Assembly: GCA_963978895.1 (NCBI GenBank)
Contig: OZ022241.1
Span: 40,871,329 to 40,935,328, forward strand
DNA length: 64,000 nucleotides
Source of the DNA: Erpobdella octoculata
Lineage: Eukaryota > Annelida > Clitellata > Hirudinida > Erpobdellidae
Reading direction: 5' to 3'
Under the pieces are notes generated by a model. That model worked only from the letters and a program-made list of their open reading frames with translations. It did no database searches and had not been told where the DNA came from. Position numbers and translations under genes: made by a program. Below, in pieces: positions 38,066 to 49,512 of the stretch. How positions within the stretch are numbered: the first letter of the stretch is position 1; the number at the start of each line of letters is the position of its first letter.

Positions 38066-39340
38066 CCATTATACAGGCCCGACGTCACGCGTATTCGTTT
38101 CTGGACCGATAGATTTGATTTGTAGGGTATACCGTGGATTGTCTTTTATGTATTATTCTTCGTATGATATTTATACGCTTAAGCATTCGTTCGGACAGTG
38201 AATTAAGTTATTTTATACCTTTAACGTTACGTAATTTCAAAGCAGTGCACGTATTTTTTTTTAAAGTTATTTTGCATCGTTCACTCATTATCTTACGTGT
38301 TTTTTTTTCTAACTTTTAATATCAAACGATTCTTTCAACTTGAATCGATACACGTTTTAATCGTTGACAATGAAAACAGGCTTATTTCACTTCACTTGTC
38401 AGTCGTCCATTTTGTTTATTAATATAGCTGGCACGGGCGATGGCGACTGATTTTTCAGCATATTTGTATACATGTGTGATCAGTATTCGTTAATTTAGGA
38501 TCGTCATCATAAATGTTGTTTCGCTGGAAATGTGTTTGTTGCCATCTTTTAAAAGTTTATTAGGAATCTCTGTGAATCAAATCAAAGCCACTCTGTACGA
38601 CACAGCGATGGATGTGCTCGTTTTCGGGCCAAACGTTCCTGAATCGTTCAGCAAGTTGTAACTTACTTACACGTTCTCTTTGTTTTAAAAAAAAATGACG
38701 GTAAAGCTGCCTATTTTTTAGTGTTTAAATTTAATTTAGGAGCGGTAATTGACAAACATTAAAAACGGTTAGGATGGGGTAGTTGAAAATAAGAGGTTGT
38801 TGAATAGTGAGAAGCAGCTAACTGATGTCAAAGTCGAGTAATTGCGTGTTCTATAGTTGAGAGTGTAATTTTCCAGCTAACTTTTTCGTATATGAAATGA
38901 GTAATCGAAGTTAGCAGATTGCGGCTTTCCTGGGCATGAAGAAATGATAAATTGTGTTTACACCTTTTCTTCTGTCCGTTATAGTAACTGGTGTTAGTAT
39001 ATAGTATATATCAATGGCTGTTCTTTAAGGTGACACACATATCTCTGATAGTAATGATTACAAAAAGTTTATGTAAACTTATTAGATGTTTCGACGGAAA
39101 CTTTTTAATTAATGGGCCTATACATTTATTTATTATTATTAATAAATAGTTATTTTGCATAATAATATTTATAATTATTAATAAATAAATGTAATGGCGA
39201 CACATTTATTAGCAAATAATAAAATATATACATATTTTCTACCATAACATACCACAAAAATTTGAATTTTTTTTGTTGTGCCAACCATCTTTTTCTTAAA
39301 CACTGTCTTTTAAATTGTTTTGTGCGTGTGTTGGGAAAAA
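38066..39340. other. Intergenic region, TRRAP 3' UTR and HDAC promoter
   Basis: 1,275 AT-rich bases between the TRRAP stop and the HDAC start on the same strand. No canonical AATAAA near the TRRAP stop is obvious (ATTAAA occurs near 38758). It must hold the TRRAP 3' end and the HDAC promoter, but I see no convincing TATA box and no CpG-rich island. Confidence 0.6.
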
Positions 39341-42300
39341 ATGGCGCTCATGAATGACCACAGCAAGCGGAAAATTTGTTATTATTACGATGGTTAGTTT
39401 TGCGCTTTTTATATGTTATTTTTTGGGTCGAGTTTGAAGAAACAACTTGGAGCTGGTTGGCTTTTCAGTTATGGGCTTCTACTCTACTCTATTCTAGGAT
39501 AGCAATGCGGGGAAATGTAGTTTATAGTTTATTTTAAATTTTTATGATATAAAAAAGCCATAATGGCTATTAGTCAGAAAGTTTTAGGCTAAACACATGA
39601 TAAATGTGGAGAATAGTGTAATAAATTATTTTGAGTGTTTTTAATTATATTTTCATTGTAAAATTAAGTTAATTAGAAAGAGAAATAAATTACCAATAGA
39701 CTTATCCAATTAATTTTTTAAAATTATATTTAAAAAATAAGTCATTGAAAGATAACCGTTAGGTAGTAGCTAAAAAAAATAAACTCATAAACAAAAAACT
39801 AACTAAAGGTAAAGTGAAATTAAATGTAATGTAAAAGAAATTATTTGTGCGAGTTAATATAAATTATTTGTAAAAAGAAATGATTACTCAATTTTAAATA
39901 AACTATAAAATATTCAAAAAATATTAGAAATTGAATCGAGAGATAGGATGCGAAACCCTGTACAATCAAAGGCTAGATGGTCTTCATTAGAGATGCCCGC
40001 AATGTAATTCTCGTAAAAGTATTAGGGATGACTCATGTTATTCTGAGTGCGCGATTAATATTTTTCCTTGTGACAGTTGTGCTTTCTTTTCAAATAATGT
40101 TATTTCTGACTGTGCTATTAATATTTTGGTTATCTTTCACACAAACGACCCGGGCCGAATCTTCCAATAAAATAGTCCTATTGTGTTACAACCCTAACTA
40201 TCACTTTTCATCGTGTTTATAGCTAATTATACACAGCGGGTCGTTTACATGAAAGATTACCAATATTTTTTGTTGTGGTTCTGTTTCGCATTTAATCACT
40301 TTTTTGAGAATTTTGTTTTAAAAAAAATTAATGAACTGCTCAGGTAATTAAACTGGAAATGTCATTTTGATTATAAATATATAATTATTATAATGAAAAT
40401 ATAATTAAAAACACCGGAAATAATTTATTACGCTCTTCTCTACCTTTACCGAACACATATCTTTAAATGTTTTAAAAACGTTTATTAAATAATACAGGTG
40501 ACATAGGAAATTACTATTATGGCCAGGGGCATCCCATGAAACCTCAGCGCATACGAATGTGTCACAACCTGCTGCTCAACTACGGACTGTACAGGAAGAT
40601 GGAAATCTATGTGTGTAGTTTTCTTTATTTATTCATAATTCGTTTAAACAAATTTACAGCTAATAAAAGCTGTCCTATTTTTTGAAGAAAAAAAGGTTTT
40701 GTCCTGAAAAGGGTAATCTTTCACTTTAGGGGAATGAATTGTTTCTGCTATAAATCAACAAAATATCATATGGAAATGATAGAAAAGATTATTAAAAACA
40801 AAAATCTTTAAAAATAATTAATTGAAAAGTGTTTTTAAAGCGAATTTTTAACTTATAAACCAGCAGTAACTCGAAATAGTTCGAGCTAGGAGTAAAACGT
40901 GCACATTTATTGGCGCATGCCTCCCCACGCTCCTACGGATGCTAGTGATGTTGTCCTTTGAGCAAACGGGCGAATGCTTACCGTAGTATCGCCAGCACCT
41001 TTATTATTATTATTATTATTTCATATTTTTCTTGCACTCGACTCAACTGAAGCCGGAGACCCGTTCCTCGATCTCGCATCAAGCGGAGAATCGGGTCAGC
41101 CTGACGAGTGTGAACAAACTTATTATTGCTCCAATCCACAACGTGTTGACTCACGTACGATTAGCTATAAGCTGGAATTAAATCCACGTGTAGCGCTTTG
41201 CTATAAGCTGCAATCAAATATGTGGTGTGCGAAATCCTCATTGTACTGTACATGTACTTACTTCGCTATTATGATTCACGACAGAGGCCGCACAAGGCGT
41301 CGCAGGAGGAGATGACCCGTTTCCATAGCGACGACTACATCAAGTTTCTGAAGAGCATAAGACCGGACAACATGTCCGAATTCAACAAGCAGATGCAGAG
41401 ATGTGAGTGACTTTTTATTAAGTTTTATAGATAATTAATTTAATTCATTATTTTATTTAATTTTAACTCCTCCATCTTACAGTCAACGTTGGAGAAGACT
41501 GTCCCGTCTTCGACGGACTCTACGAGTTCTGTCAGCTGTCCACTGGAGGATCCATCGGTTGGTGCTTCTGGTTTATACGGCTTGCTCTCGTATCGGTTAA
41601 CTTTTCTATTATCACAAGACGTGCAACTTCGTTTTACAGTAATGACTGTGTGATGGTGTTGTAGGTTGTGTAAATGAAAATTTGCATTTATAAATGCTAA
41701 ATCGTGATGTTATGTTACACGTAAATGTGTATTACACAGTGCTAAATCATGATGTTATATTACACATACATATGTATTGCACAATGCTAAAATCGTTATG
41801 TTATATTAAACGTAAATGTATATTACACAGTGCTAAATCATGATGTTACATTACACACGTAAATGTGGTTTGTATTCAACAAGACTGACAACCTCGCATT
41901 GATTTTTGTTAAACCCGCTGTTTGACCTCACCTTTATGTCCCCTTCTATTACTCATCGTCTGACCGTACTACTTGCAGCCGGTGCAGTGAAGTTGAACAA
42001 GCAGGCCACGGACATCGCCATCAACTGGTCCGGAGGACTCCACCACGCCAAGAAGTCCGAGGCGTCGGGGTTCTGCTACGTCAACGACATCGTTCTCGGA
42101 ATCCTGGAGTTACTCAAGTATGTATGGCCGTGTTTGGTGTTTGTGAAAATGATGATGATGATCATTGATTCAATTGATAACAGAAAAATATTTTTGTTCA
42201 ATCTCAGTGTTGTTTATAATGAAAATGACTATGCTAATTAGTAATAGCACAGTAGCATAATTGCCTATTAAAATTCACAATGACTGGTGTGTCCTAATGG

Positions 42301-42550
42301 CGGAGAAAGTAGCTTTTTAGGTCAAGATATTTTTCACTCAATTCGGTACACATACATGTTCAGATATCATCAGAGAGTGTTGTACATCGACATCGACATT
42401 CACCACGGTGACGGCGTGGAGGAAGCCTTCTACACGACGGACCGCGTCATGACGATGTCCTTCCACAAGTACGGAGAGTACTTCCCTGGCACCGGTGACC
42501 TCAGGGTCAGTTGGTTTCTATTTTTTTTATTTTTCGCATGTTTCATTTAG

Positions 42551-42586
<36 letters not shown>

Positions 42587-45500
42587 CTCTGCTCTCTTAT
42601 TACATTACGATTTGCTGTGGGATGGTCATGATTGCTATGGGATGGTTATGATTGCTATGGGATGGTCATGATTGCTATATCTTTCGATCGTTTTTGGAGA
42701 TTAAGAGTTAAGTCGTATCGTTAACGTCTGTGTTAGTTACGTATCGGTGCGTGCGTAACTGTGCAGCATTGCTACTGGTTTGCATGCCTAATGATGAATT
42801 AAGTTGTTGTAAAGTGCACTTTTCATATGCAAATAGTTAGCACTGGAATAAAAAATAAATAAATATTTTTTTAATTATGGCATGTGGTAAATATGATTAT
42901 TCGTCTTCGGCGCGATTTAGCGATTGTCACGTAAACACCGTCGTAATAAACATTTTTTCTACTCATGTGCGTCATCAACTTTAGTTTGTTCACGTAAAAT
43001 CCATCCCAACGTGTACTTACGTGCATGCTCGTTTGATAACACACGTGTACTTAACTCCGAGACACACGTGATATCACACATCTGCTTAAGAACAAACCCA
43101 CTTGTATGCAGGACATCGGAGCCGGAAAAGGGAAATACTATGCGGTCAATTTTCCACTGCGAGACGGCATCAACGATGAATCGTACGAACAAGTCTTCCA
43201 ACCTGTGAGTCAAACGCTTTTTAAACGTCATTCAATTAACAGTATTATTTCTATTATTGTTTATATATTTATTTATTTATTTATAGATAGATGAATTTAT
43301 TAAAAGAAAACTGTTATTGTTTATTTGAAAATCGTTGCATAGTTAGAGTTAGCATTGAATTGAGAGAGAGTCCGTTTGTCTACTTGTCTGGCAATACGTC
43401 TCTGTGATTTTACCAAAAAAAAAATGATTTTAATCAATTATAGTAAAGCCAATCATCGACTTTTTATTTCTTTTGTCCAGGTCATGTCAAAGGTCATGGA
43501 GATGTTCCAGCCGAGCGCCATCGTCCTCCAGTGCGGGGCGGACTCTCTGTCTGGCGATCGACTCGGTTGTTTTAACCTTTCTCTCAAGGGTCACGGCAAG
43601 TGCGTCGAGTACGTTCGCAAGTTCAACATGCCAACCCTGATGGTGGGCGGCGGCGGTTACACCATCAGGAACGTGGCCAGATGCTGGACTTACGAAACGT
43701 CAATCGCCCTCAACTGCGAGATTGCCAATGGTGAGTCGGTTTTTAGCGTCGTGTGCTATTTTGGAAAGGTCTTTTTACGATCGTTTCTACGTGTCTTTCC
43801 CGCAGAACTGCCGTACAACGACTACTTCGAGTACTACGGACCGGACTTCAAGCTGCACATCAACCCCTCGAACATGGCGAACCAAAACACTCCCGAGTAC
43901 CTTGACAAGGTCAAAACAAGACTTTTCGAAAACCTCAGAATGCTACCCCACGCCCCGGGAGTTCAGATGCAGGGTTAGCGAAAAGATTCTTCTCTTTAAT
44001 CTTCCCCGAGTCTTATTGTTGACTTTGCTTTGGTGTGACCTAACTTAACATTTTGTCAACCACTCAGACATCCCCGAAGACGCCATCAAGGAGGAAAGCG
44101 ATGACGAAGACAGGCAGAATCCAGACGAGCGGGTTTCGAGTGAGTCATCCGACGTTTGCTTCATTCATATGCGTATATTAATATATTCACGTATTTATTT
44201 AGCGTATTATTACGCCTGTACGACTAATGTATTTTTCTTTTCTTTTCTTTTTGCCTCGTGTGGTCGTGTGTATCTTTCGATCGCTATGCAGATGTTATTA
44301 AGCCTTCAGACGTCGGTAATGACAGGTCAAAGAAGCACAGGTTCTCCGGTAAAGCTGTCCTTTTATATCTTTGTGTTGTCGTTGTTGTATCGTACGTTAT
44401 GTTGTTGTATCCTGATTGTATCGTACGTTATGTTGTTGTATCCTGATTGTATCGTACGTTATGTTGTTGTATCCTGATTGTATCGTACGTTATGTTGTTG
44501 TATCCTGATTGTATCGTACGTTGTGTTGTTGTATCCTGATTGTATCGTACGTTATGTTGTTGTATCCTGATTGTATCATACGTTATGTTGTTGTATCCTG
44601 ATTGTATCGTACGTTATGTTGTTGTATCCTGATTGTATCATACGTTATGTTGTTGTATCCTGATTGTATCGTACGTTATGTTGTTGTATCCTGATTGTAT
44701 CATACGTTATGTTGTTGTATCCTGATTGTATCGTACGTTATGTTGTTGTATCCTGATTGTATCATGGAAACCATACATGAATAACATAGGGTGGGACTAA
44801 TTTGAAAGCGATGCTTTTTAGATTTAATAACTCTGCTATGCAATCTTGTTAGCAAATATACTAGCTAGATACACAGCCTGGGAATAAACCCATTCGGGAT
44901 ACTTTTTTGATCGCACCTCGGCTATACGTTGTTTCATGCACCGTGCCGTAGTGTAATTGTAATATTTACAAATCGTGATTTATTACTCTTCTTACTCTCT
45001 CTCTTATAACTAGATATTTAGGAGTAAACTAACAGTGGTTTCTTGACATTATTAACCCCCATATTTCATTTAGTTAGTTATCTTGAAACATTTACCTGAA
45101 TATTTCATTCAATAAGTTATTCAATATATGCATTAACTGCCGTATCTTATTCGCTTGGTTCAATAAAAACTGGCCATTGTTAGTCCGTCAACAGTAGATA
45201 TTTTGAATATATATCCAATATCAACGCGACTAACATGATGGCTATATGAAATAGACAGGCAAGATTGCTTCCAGACTTTCATCATTGGAATTTCTGGCAA
45301 TGAAACTTGCTACATTCTTTATTGTATTTTTATATCCTAAAAAATAGGCTTATTGCAGACAGCAGGTATTCTGATATACTTACCACTGGATATGCAGGCT
45401 ACTGTAATTTTATATACTAAAATGGGCTTATTGCAGACAGCAGGTATCCTGATACCAGTGGATATGCAAGCCACTGTATTTTTATATTCTAAAATGGGCT

Positions 45501-46492
45501 TGTTGTAGACAACGGGTATCCTGATATGCTTACCACTGGATATGCAAGCTAGATGCGGCTTAGATTTGTCGTGATCATCTTGATTTTTTATAAGCTCGTT
45601 TATTGAATATTAATTTTTCTTCCGTGATACCACACAGTCCGTGCCAGTGACAAGCGCATCGCTTGCGATGAAGAGTTCTCCGAGAGCGAGGACGAGGGAG
45701 ATGTCAAGAAGAAAAACTGCGAGAGTCTGAAGGCCAAGCGGATCAAGCTGGACGACGAAGTCACAAGAGAGCACAAGAATAACAACAGCAGCAGTAGCAG
45801 TAACAGCAGCAGTGTCGGCGCCGCAGCTACCGTTGCTGCCGCGCCCGTTGCTGCTGCCGCCACTGCAGCTATGGGCGCTGCTGCGGCTTTGATCGCTGGT
45901 GGTGCTGCTAACGTTCCAGGTACCATTCTGCTTTTATAATCACTTCAAAATTTGACGTTTAAGGTGGTGATAATTGTTAGACTTCCGAGCCACGAATCAC
46001 TTATCCGGTCATTTCTCATTTGAGGATTCATTTACACAAAAGCAGTCGTTTTCAGACCTGCAGACGCTGGTGAATCCGGCAGGATTTGAACCGCTCACTT
46101 TCAGGTCTATTGGCAACTGCCTTATCGCTAAATCACCGACACAAGATTTTTAAGCATGCTTTATTTATTTATTTAATTTATTTATTTAAGCATAGCCAGC
46201 TGCAAATATATATTCAAGTATGCATATATAAAGTGCCATCAATCTAATTTTATTTCTTTCAAAAGCCGACGCAAAGGACTCAAAAGGAAGCCCGACTCTG
46301 ACTAAAGATCAACTTCCCTCTTCCGTCTCCCCGTCCGCAGGACCTGCTTCCGAAGCTTGCAAACCGACTCCTGATCAATCGCTCCCCACCTCGGCTGCCA
46401 ACAAAAGTCCGGATGCTCCACTGATAGCGGCCAATAAGAATCAAGAGAAATCCGTCACCGTTCCGACGGCTGAAGAGAATAGCGACCACTGA
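39341..46492 (+). CDS. HDAC1: Class I histone deacetylase (HDAC1/2 orthologue), complete
   Basis: Zinc-dependent deacetylase of lysines in histone tails, the catalytic subunit of Sin3, NuRD and CoREST-type complexes in the nucleus. Exons: 39341-39392, 40498-40610, 41285-41402, 41483-41557, 41979-42117, 42364-42505, 43112-43204, 43481-43730, 43806-43973, 44068-44139, 44292-44348, 45638-45919, 46266-46492; 1,788 bases, 595 residues plus TGA. It starts [19 protein letters not shown]. Catalytic landmarks are all present: [36 protein letters not shown] (zinc ligands Asp and His), [14 protein letters not shown] and [14 protein letters not shown] (catalytic Tyr). The tail keeps the acidic CK2-type site [15 protein letters not shown], then becomes longer than in human HDAC1 (482 residues) with Asn/Ser and Ala-rich stretches. 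The 57-nt exon 11 is probably optional. AATAAA follows 29 bases after the stop. HDAC1 here means the common HDAC1/2 ancestor. Confidence 0.97.
40120..40270. mobile_element. MITE-like element with imperfect 33-bp inverted ends
   Basis: Left arm 40120-40152 (contains GGTTATCTTTCACACAAACG) and right arm 40237-40270 (contains CGTTTACATGAAAGATTACC) are inverted copies with a few mismatches around an 85-base centre. It lies in HDAC intron 1 (39393-40497), which otherwise shows nothing recognisable. Confidence 0.65.
41690..41870. repeat. ~43-bp minisatellite, about 4 copies
   Basis: ACACAGTGCTAAATCATGAT plus GTTATATTACACGTAAATGT repeats with variants between HDAC exons 4 and 5. Confidence 0.85.
42555..42680. 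repeat. (TA)n tract and 20-bp tandem repeat
   Basis: A TA run at about 42555-42585, then three copies of GATTGCTATGGGATGGTCAT, between HDAC exons 6 and 7. Confidence 0.9.
44292..44348 (+). CDS. HDAC1: HDAC exon 11, probable cassette exon (57 nt)
   Basis: Bounded by CTATGCAG and GTAAAG, starts and ends in phase 1, and encodes a basic stretch ending RSKKHRFS. Skipping it joins exon 10 to exon 12 as [19 protein letters not shown], which is the conserved HDAC1/2 sequence. Including it inserts 19 residues between the catalytic domain's end and the acidic tail. It is therefore a lineage-specific, probably alternatively spliced insert. Expression is not shown by sequence. Confidence 0.7.
44352..44765. 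repeat. 31-bp minisatellite, about 12 copies
   Basis: GTTGTTGTATCCTGATTGTA plus TCGTACGTTAT repeats nearly perfectly, starting a few bases after the donor of the cassette exon 11 of HDAC. The only frequent variant is TCGTACG/TCATACG. Confidence 0.95.
45325..45555. repeat. Three ~90-bp tandem copies in HDAC intron 11
   Basis: Each copy contains GGGCTTATTGCAGACAGCAG (or a close variant), GTATCCTGATA, ACCACTGGATATGCAAGC and TTTTATATTCTAAAAT. Divergence between copies shows an old duplication. Confidence 0.8.
46055..46142 (-). mobile_element. tRNA-derived SINE, second family, copy 2 (partial)
   Basis: On the minus strand, GTGATTTAGCGATAAGGCAG (A box) and GCGGTTCAAATCCTGCC (B box) precede TTCACCAGCGTCTGCAGG, matching the plus-strand SINE at 36789-36945. 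In HDAC intron 12. Confidence 0.65.
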
Positions 46493-46520
46493 CTCCTAAA
46501 ACAACAACAACAATAATAAT

Positions 46521-46682
46521 AATAAATTATTTTTCCTATTGTGACAGTTATTTTTTTATGTAATTTCGTTTTTGTTTTTATTGCCCGTTTGTTCTAAAAG
46601 TGACTTCTACGGTCGTATATATATATATAAATAAAATGCGTTTGTATGAGCTAAATTGTCTCGTGAGTGACGGAACAATAAA
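46521..46682 (+). terminator. Polyadenylation signals of HDAC
   Basis: AATAAA at 46521-46526, 46630-46635 and 46677-46682, the first 29 bases after the HDAC stop. Any may be used; three in a row suggest alternative 3' ends. Confidence 0.65.
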
Positions 46683-47296
46683 ACCATTCGTTTTGGTAGG
46701 ATATCGAATCTTTCTGCTAATGATCAGTTCCGATTTTAGATTTATTTTGCTGCTAAAAGAAAACAGTTGAAATTATTCGTCTAGGAGCGTGACGCATCAG
46801 TTGGTCGCGGTTACTAGATAGTCTCCGCCTGTGCGCAGCATACGCGGATAAAAAGCGGGCGGTTTTCATCCAGTTTTTTATTCTCTGTACTGAATGTGTT
46901 GAAGACGGATGTACGGTTTGATGCAGTCAGCTTCTGTTCCATTTCGTTCTTAAGAGTAGCAATTCGGTTTTTAACAGAACACGTTTTTTATTTACATTCT
47001 TAGGTTTGTCATAGATGAATAAATAAGTTAAATGATGTCATTCGATTTGAAGAATTGCATCAGACGCATTTCGAATATTGCATTTGAAACAATCAGTTTC
47101 ATCGCACCCCTCCCCTGATAATGCTCAATATAATAACGATTCTGATTGAAAACGGTGTTTAATTATGACAGATAACAGATTTGGGACGAATGATTTCATC
47201 TTATTTTGATAAAATCCTAATGGCCAGAAAACAAGCTAACAAGTTAAATGTGTAAGTCAAGCCCTTATTAAAAAAAAAAAGGTCCTGGGTGTTTGA
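46683..47296. other. Convergent intergenic region HDAC/AIMP2
   Basis: About 600 AT-rich bases between two tail-to-tail genes. Apart from a TTTATT (AATAAA on the minus strand) at 46988-46993 I see no feature. Confidence 0.6.
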
Positions 47297-48327
47297 TCAT
47301 TTTAGAAAACTTAACAGACGTTTCGATGACTGAAACTCAGGCAGGTGAGAGCATCGACCGAACCAATCCTTGACCTTTCCATGCATAGCTCTTGTGCTGC
47401 CGGTTGTCGATAGAAAAGACCAGGCGACAATGTCAGCTAAAGATATCGATTCTCCAAAGATGAAGGTAGTTCCGGGATGCTTGCTCAGCAAAGCTTCCAG
47501 TTTGGTCAGCAGCGGCTCCTGAGCCGCATCGGGCTCGCTGCACAGATCGATGACGTCGTCCGCCACGGCGCAAACGCCGATGTCGTCTTGAAAGAACTTG
47601 TCCAGAACTCCGACGGGCTTTTTGTCGTTTTTGACAGCTTCCGACACTAGGTGGGCCAAATATCTGGCGATGTTTCTCTCGCCTCTTATTTCTCCATCTA
47701 TCCCCAAAACCATGTAAGTGTCAGTAATCGCTTGGAGGCTTTTCCAGATGAGAGTAAACTTGTGTTCGTAGGCATTTCTGTTGGCAGCTTCAAGCAGCAG
47801 GCAAGGCTCGGCGATGGAAATCAGCGGGGAGGTCAGCTCTTCGGAAATACCGATCAGCTTCCTTATCTTGCATTGATCCAAGTGAGCTCCCGATGATGAT
47901 TGAACTAGGGACGTGCACAACACTGGTCGAAGAGATCGAAGAAAATTGAGAAGAACGAAAACCGAGAGTGGCGGATTTGACGGCCGACAGATGATTACCG
48001 CGTCGAGATTATATCCGTCACTGCCGATGGGCGACGGAATCGGATTTCCGCTTTGGACATTAGCTGGCCGTTTGCAATCCCTTAAAAGAGAGGCGGGTAC
48101 CAGAGAAGTTGCGGGAATGGTCGCGGCTTCTGATGTTGGTGCTTGCGAAGGCTGGGGCAGGCCAGCAGCCAGTCCATCGATCTCTGCCTTTAGCTTCGAC
48201 AGCCTGGCCAGCAGCCTATCTTGTCTCTTTGAGATCAGAAGAAGATCGTGGGACTCGATGGGCAGGACTAGCTTCTGCGGTTCCTTCGGGAAATCCATGA
48301 TCAACTTCAAGGCATCCTTGCTCTCTC
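47297..48327 (-). CDS. AIMP2: AIMP2 (p38/JTV1), scaffold of the multi-tRNA-synthetase complex
   Basis: AIMP2 has no enzyme activity; it is the core scaffold of the cytosolic multi-aminoacyl-tRNA synthetase complex. A single long exon runs from the acceptor CTTTCTATAG at 48328 to TGA at 47297. It shows an N-terminal leucine-zipper-like helix (LISKRQDRLLARLSKLKAEI), a variable Pro/Ala/Thr linker, and a GST-like C-terminal half with NPPLSVFVLLNFLR, FTLIWKSLQ, GERNIARYLAHL, FGESISLADIVAWSFLS and the terminal LPEFQSSKRLLSFLK, colinear with human AIMP2 (320 residues). The reading frame is open back to the acceptor (E-S-K-D-A-L-K before the first ATG at 48298). That argues for an upstream exon carrying the usual short N-terminal motif; I could not locate it. 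If translation starts at 48298 the protein has 333 residues. Confidence 0.87.
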
Positions 48328-49512
48328 CTATAGAAAGATAACATTAAGTATCAGCCACAAATAAATCATGTCAGCATAATAAATGCACGTCTGAAGTAAA
48401 ACTGTTGGCCAAAAATGGCTTTTCAGTATTCACTATTTTGTTTTAATTTTTCATTTTTTAAATAAGTGATATATATTAGTTTCTAAATAGACTATTAACT
48501 GAATGTTTCCCACTACACACACAGTTCACAAGGACTGTGCAATAATAGGTAGCAAAGCCAGATCTACAAACAGTTAAAAAGACTCCTATATTTTCTCAAG
48601 TACCTCTTAGGTTGAGACTAGATTTCAAAAAAACGTGGTTGTGAATCGTAACAGATTCGTCACCGGACGCAAATTACCCGATGGCTTCTTATCGAATGTC
48701 ACCGACAGCATATCTCGATTATATCTTTCAGCAAGCAGTTCTCGAAAGTGCAGTATGTTGTATAAAATTATTTTTTAAGTTAGTTGCATCCTATATGAGT
48801 CGGCTAGATCTATTCCTACGAGTAGAAGAAGACACGGGGTTTTTTTTTATAGATCTACCATAAACATAAATAAAACCTTTTTGGGAAGTAAAAAACTTGA
48901 GACAAACACAAGAAGTTTGTTTCAAAAATAAACAAAGTGGGAGACAAAACAAATCAATAAAATTTATTTATTTCATAAACAAATAAACAAAAAATTAAAT
49001 AAAATTTATTGATGTCATACGATAACATTAATGTGTCATATGATAACATTAGCATGTCATATGATAACATTAACATGTCATATGATAACATTAACGTATG
49101 TCCTAATAAAAAACAAACAACATTCATAATGGTTCTGTATAACATAAGCCTAATAAAAAAAAGGAACCTAATTGTTAATAACCAATAAAATGACATACCA
49201 TATGACCTATATATAGTTTTTATAACTGCTTTACACATCAGCATATATATATATATAGTAATAAAAAAGTCAACAATCATTTACAGCCAATCATAAGACA
49301 ACTCAAATAAAGGTAAACACAAATAACACTTCTATTTGAGGGACCCCTAACCAAGCAATATATTTGAAAAGAAAAAAAAGCATAATTCCATCCAAATTGA
49401 GTGATAATAAAGAGAAGAAACAGAGAACTTTATTTAACTTATTTTGTGTGCGTTTAGATTCGTTAAGTTTATTCGGAGGATCAACAAATAATTCCAATCA
49501 CTCATTCATTCG
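48328..49512. other. AIMP2 5' flank and FARSA 3' flank, with 21-bp repeat
   Basis: It must contain the missing AIMP2 first exon and promoter. Around 49005-49100 the 21-bp unit ATGTCATATGATAACATTAA(C) repeats about four and a half times. TTTATT at 49468-49473 is AATAAA on the minus strand, 40 bases beyond the FARSA stop, and is the likely FARSA polyadenylation signal. Confidence 0.6.

Noticed and set aside
39011..39205. Minus-strand 64-codon frame in the TRRAP-HDAC spacer
   Set aside because: AT-rich, no splice or homology support; likely chance.
47651..48341. Plus-strand frames opposite AIMP2
   Set aside because: Antisense shadows of a conserved minus-strand coding exon.
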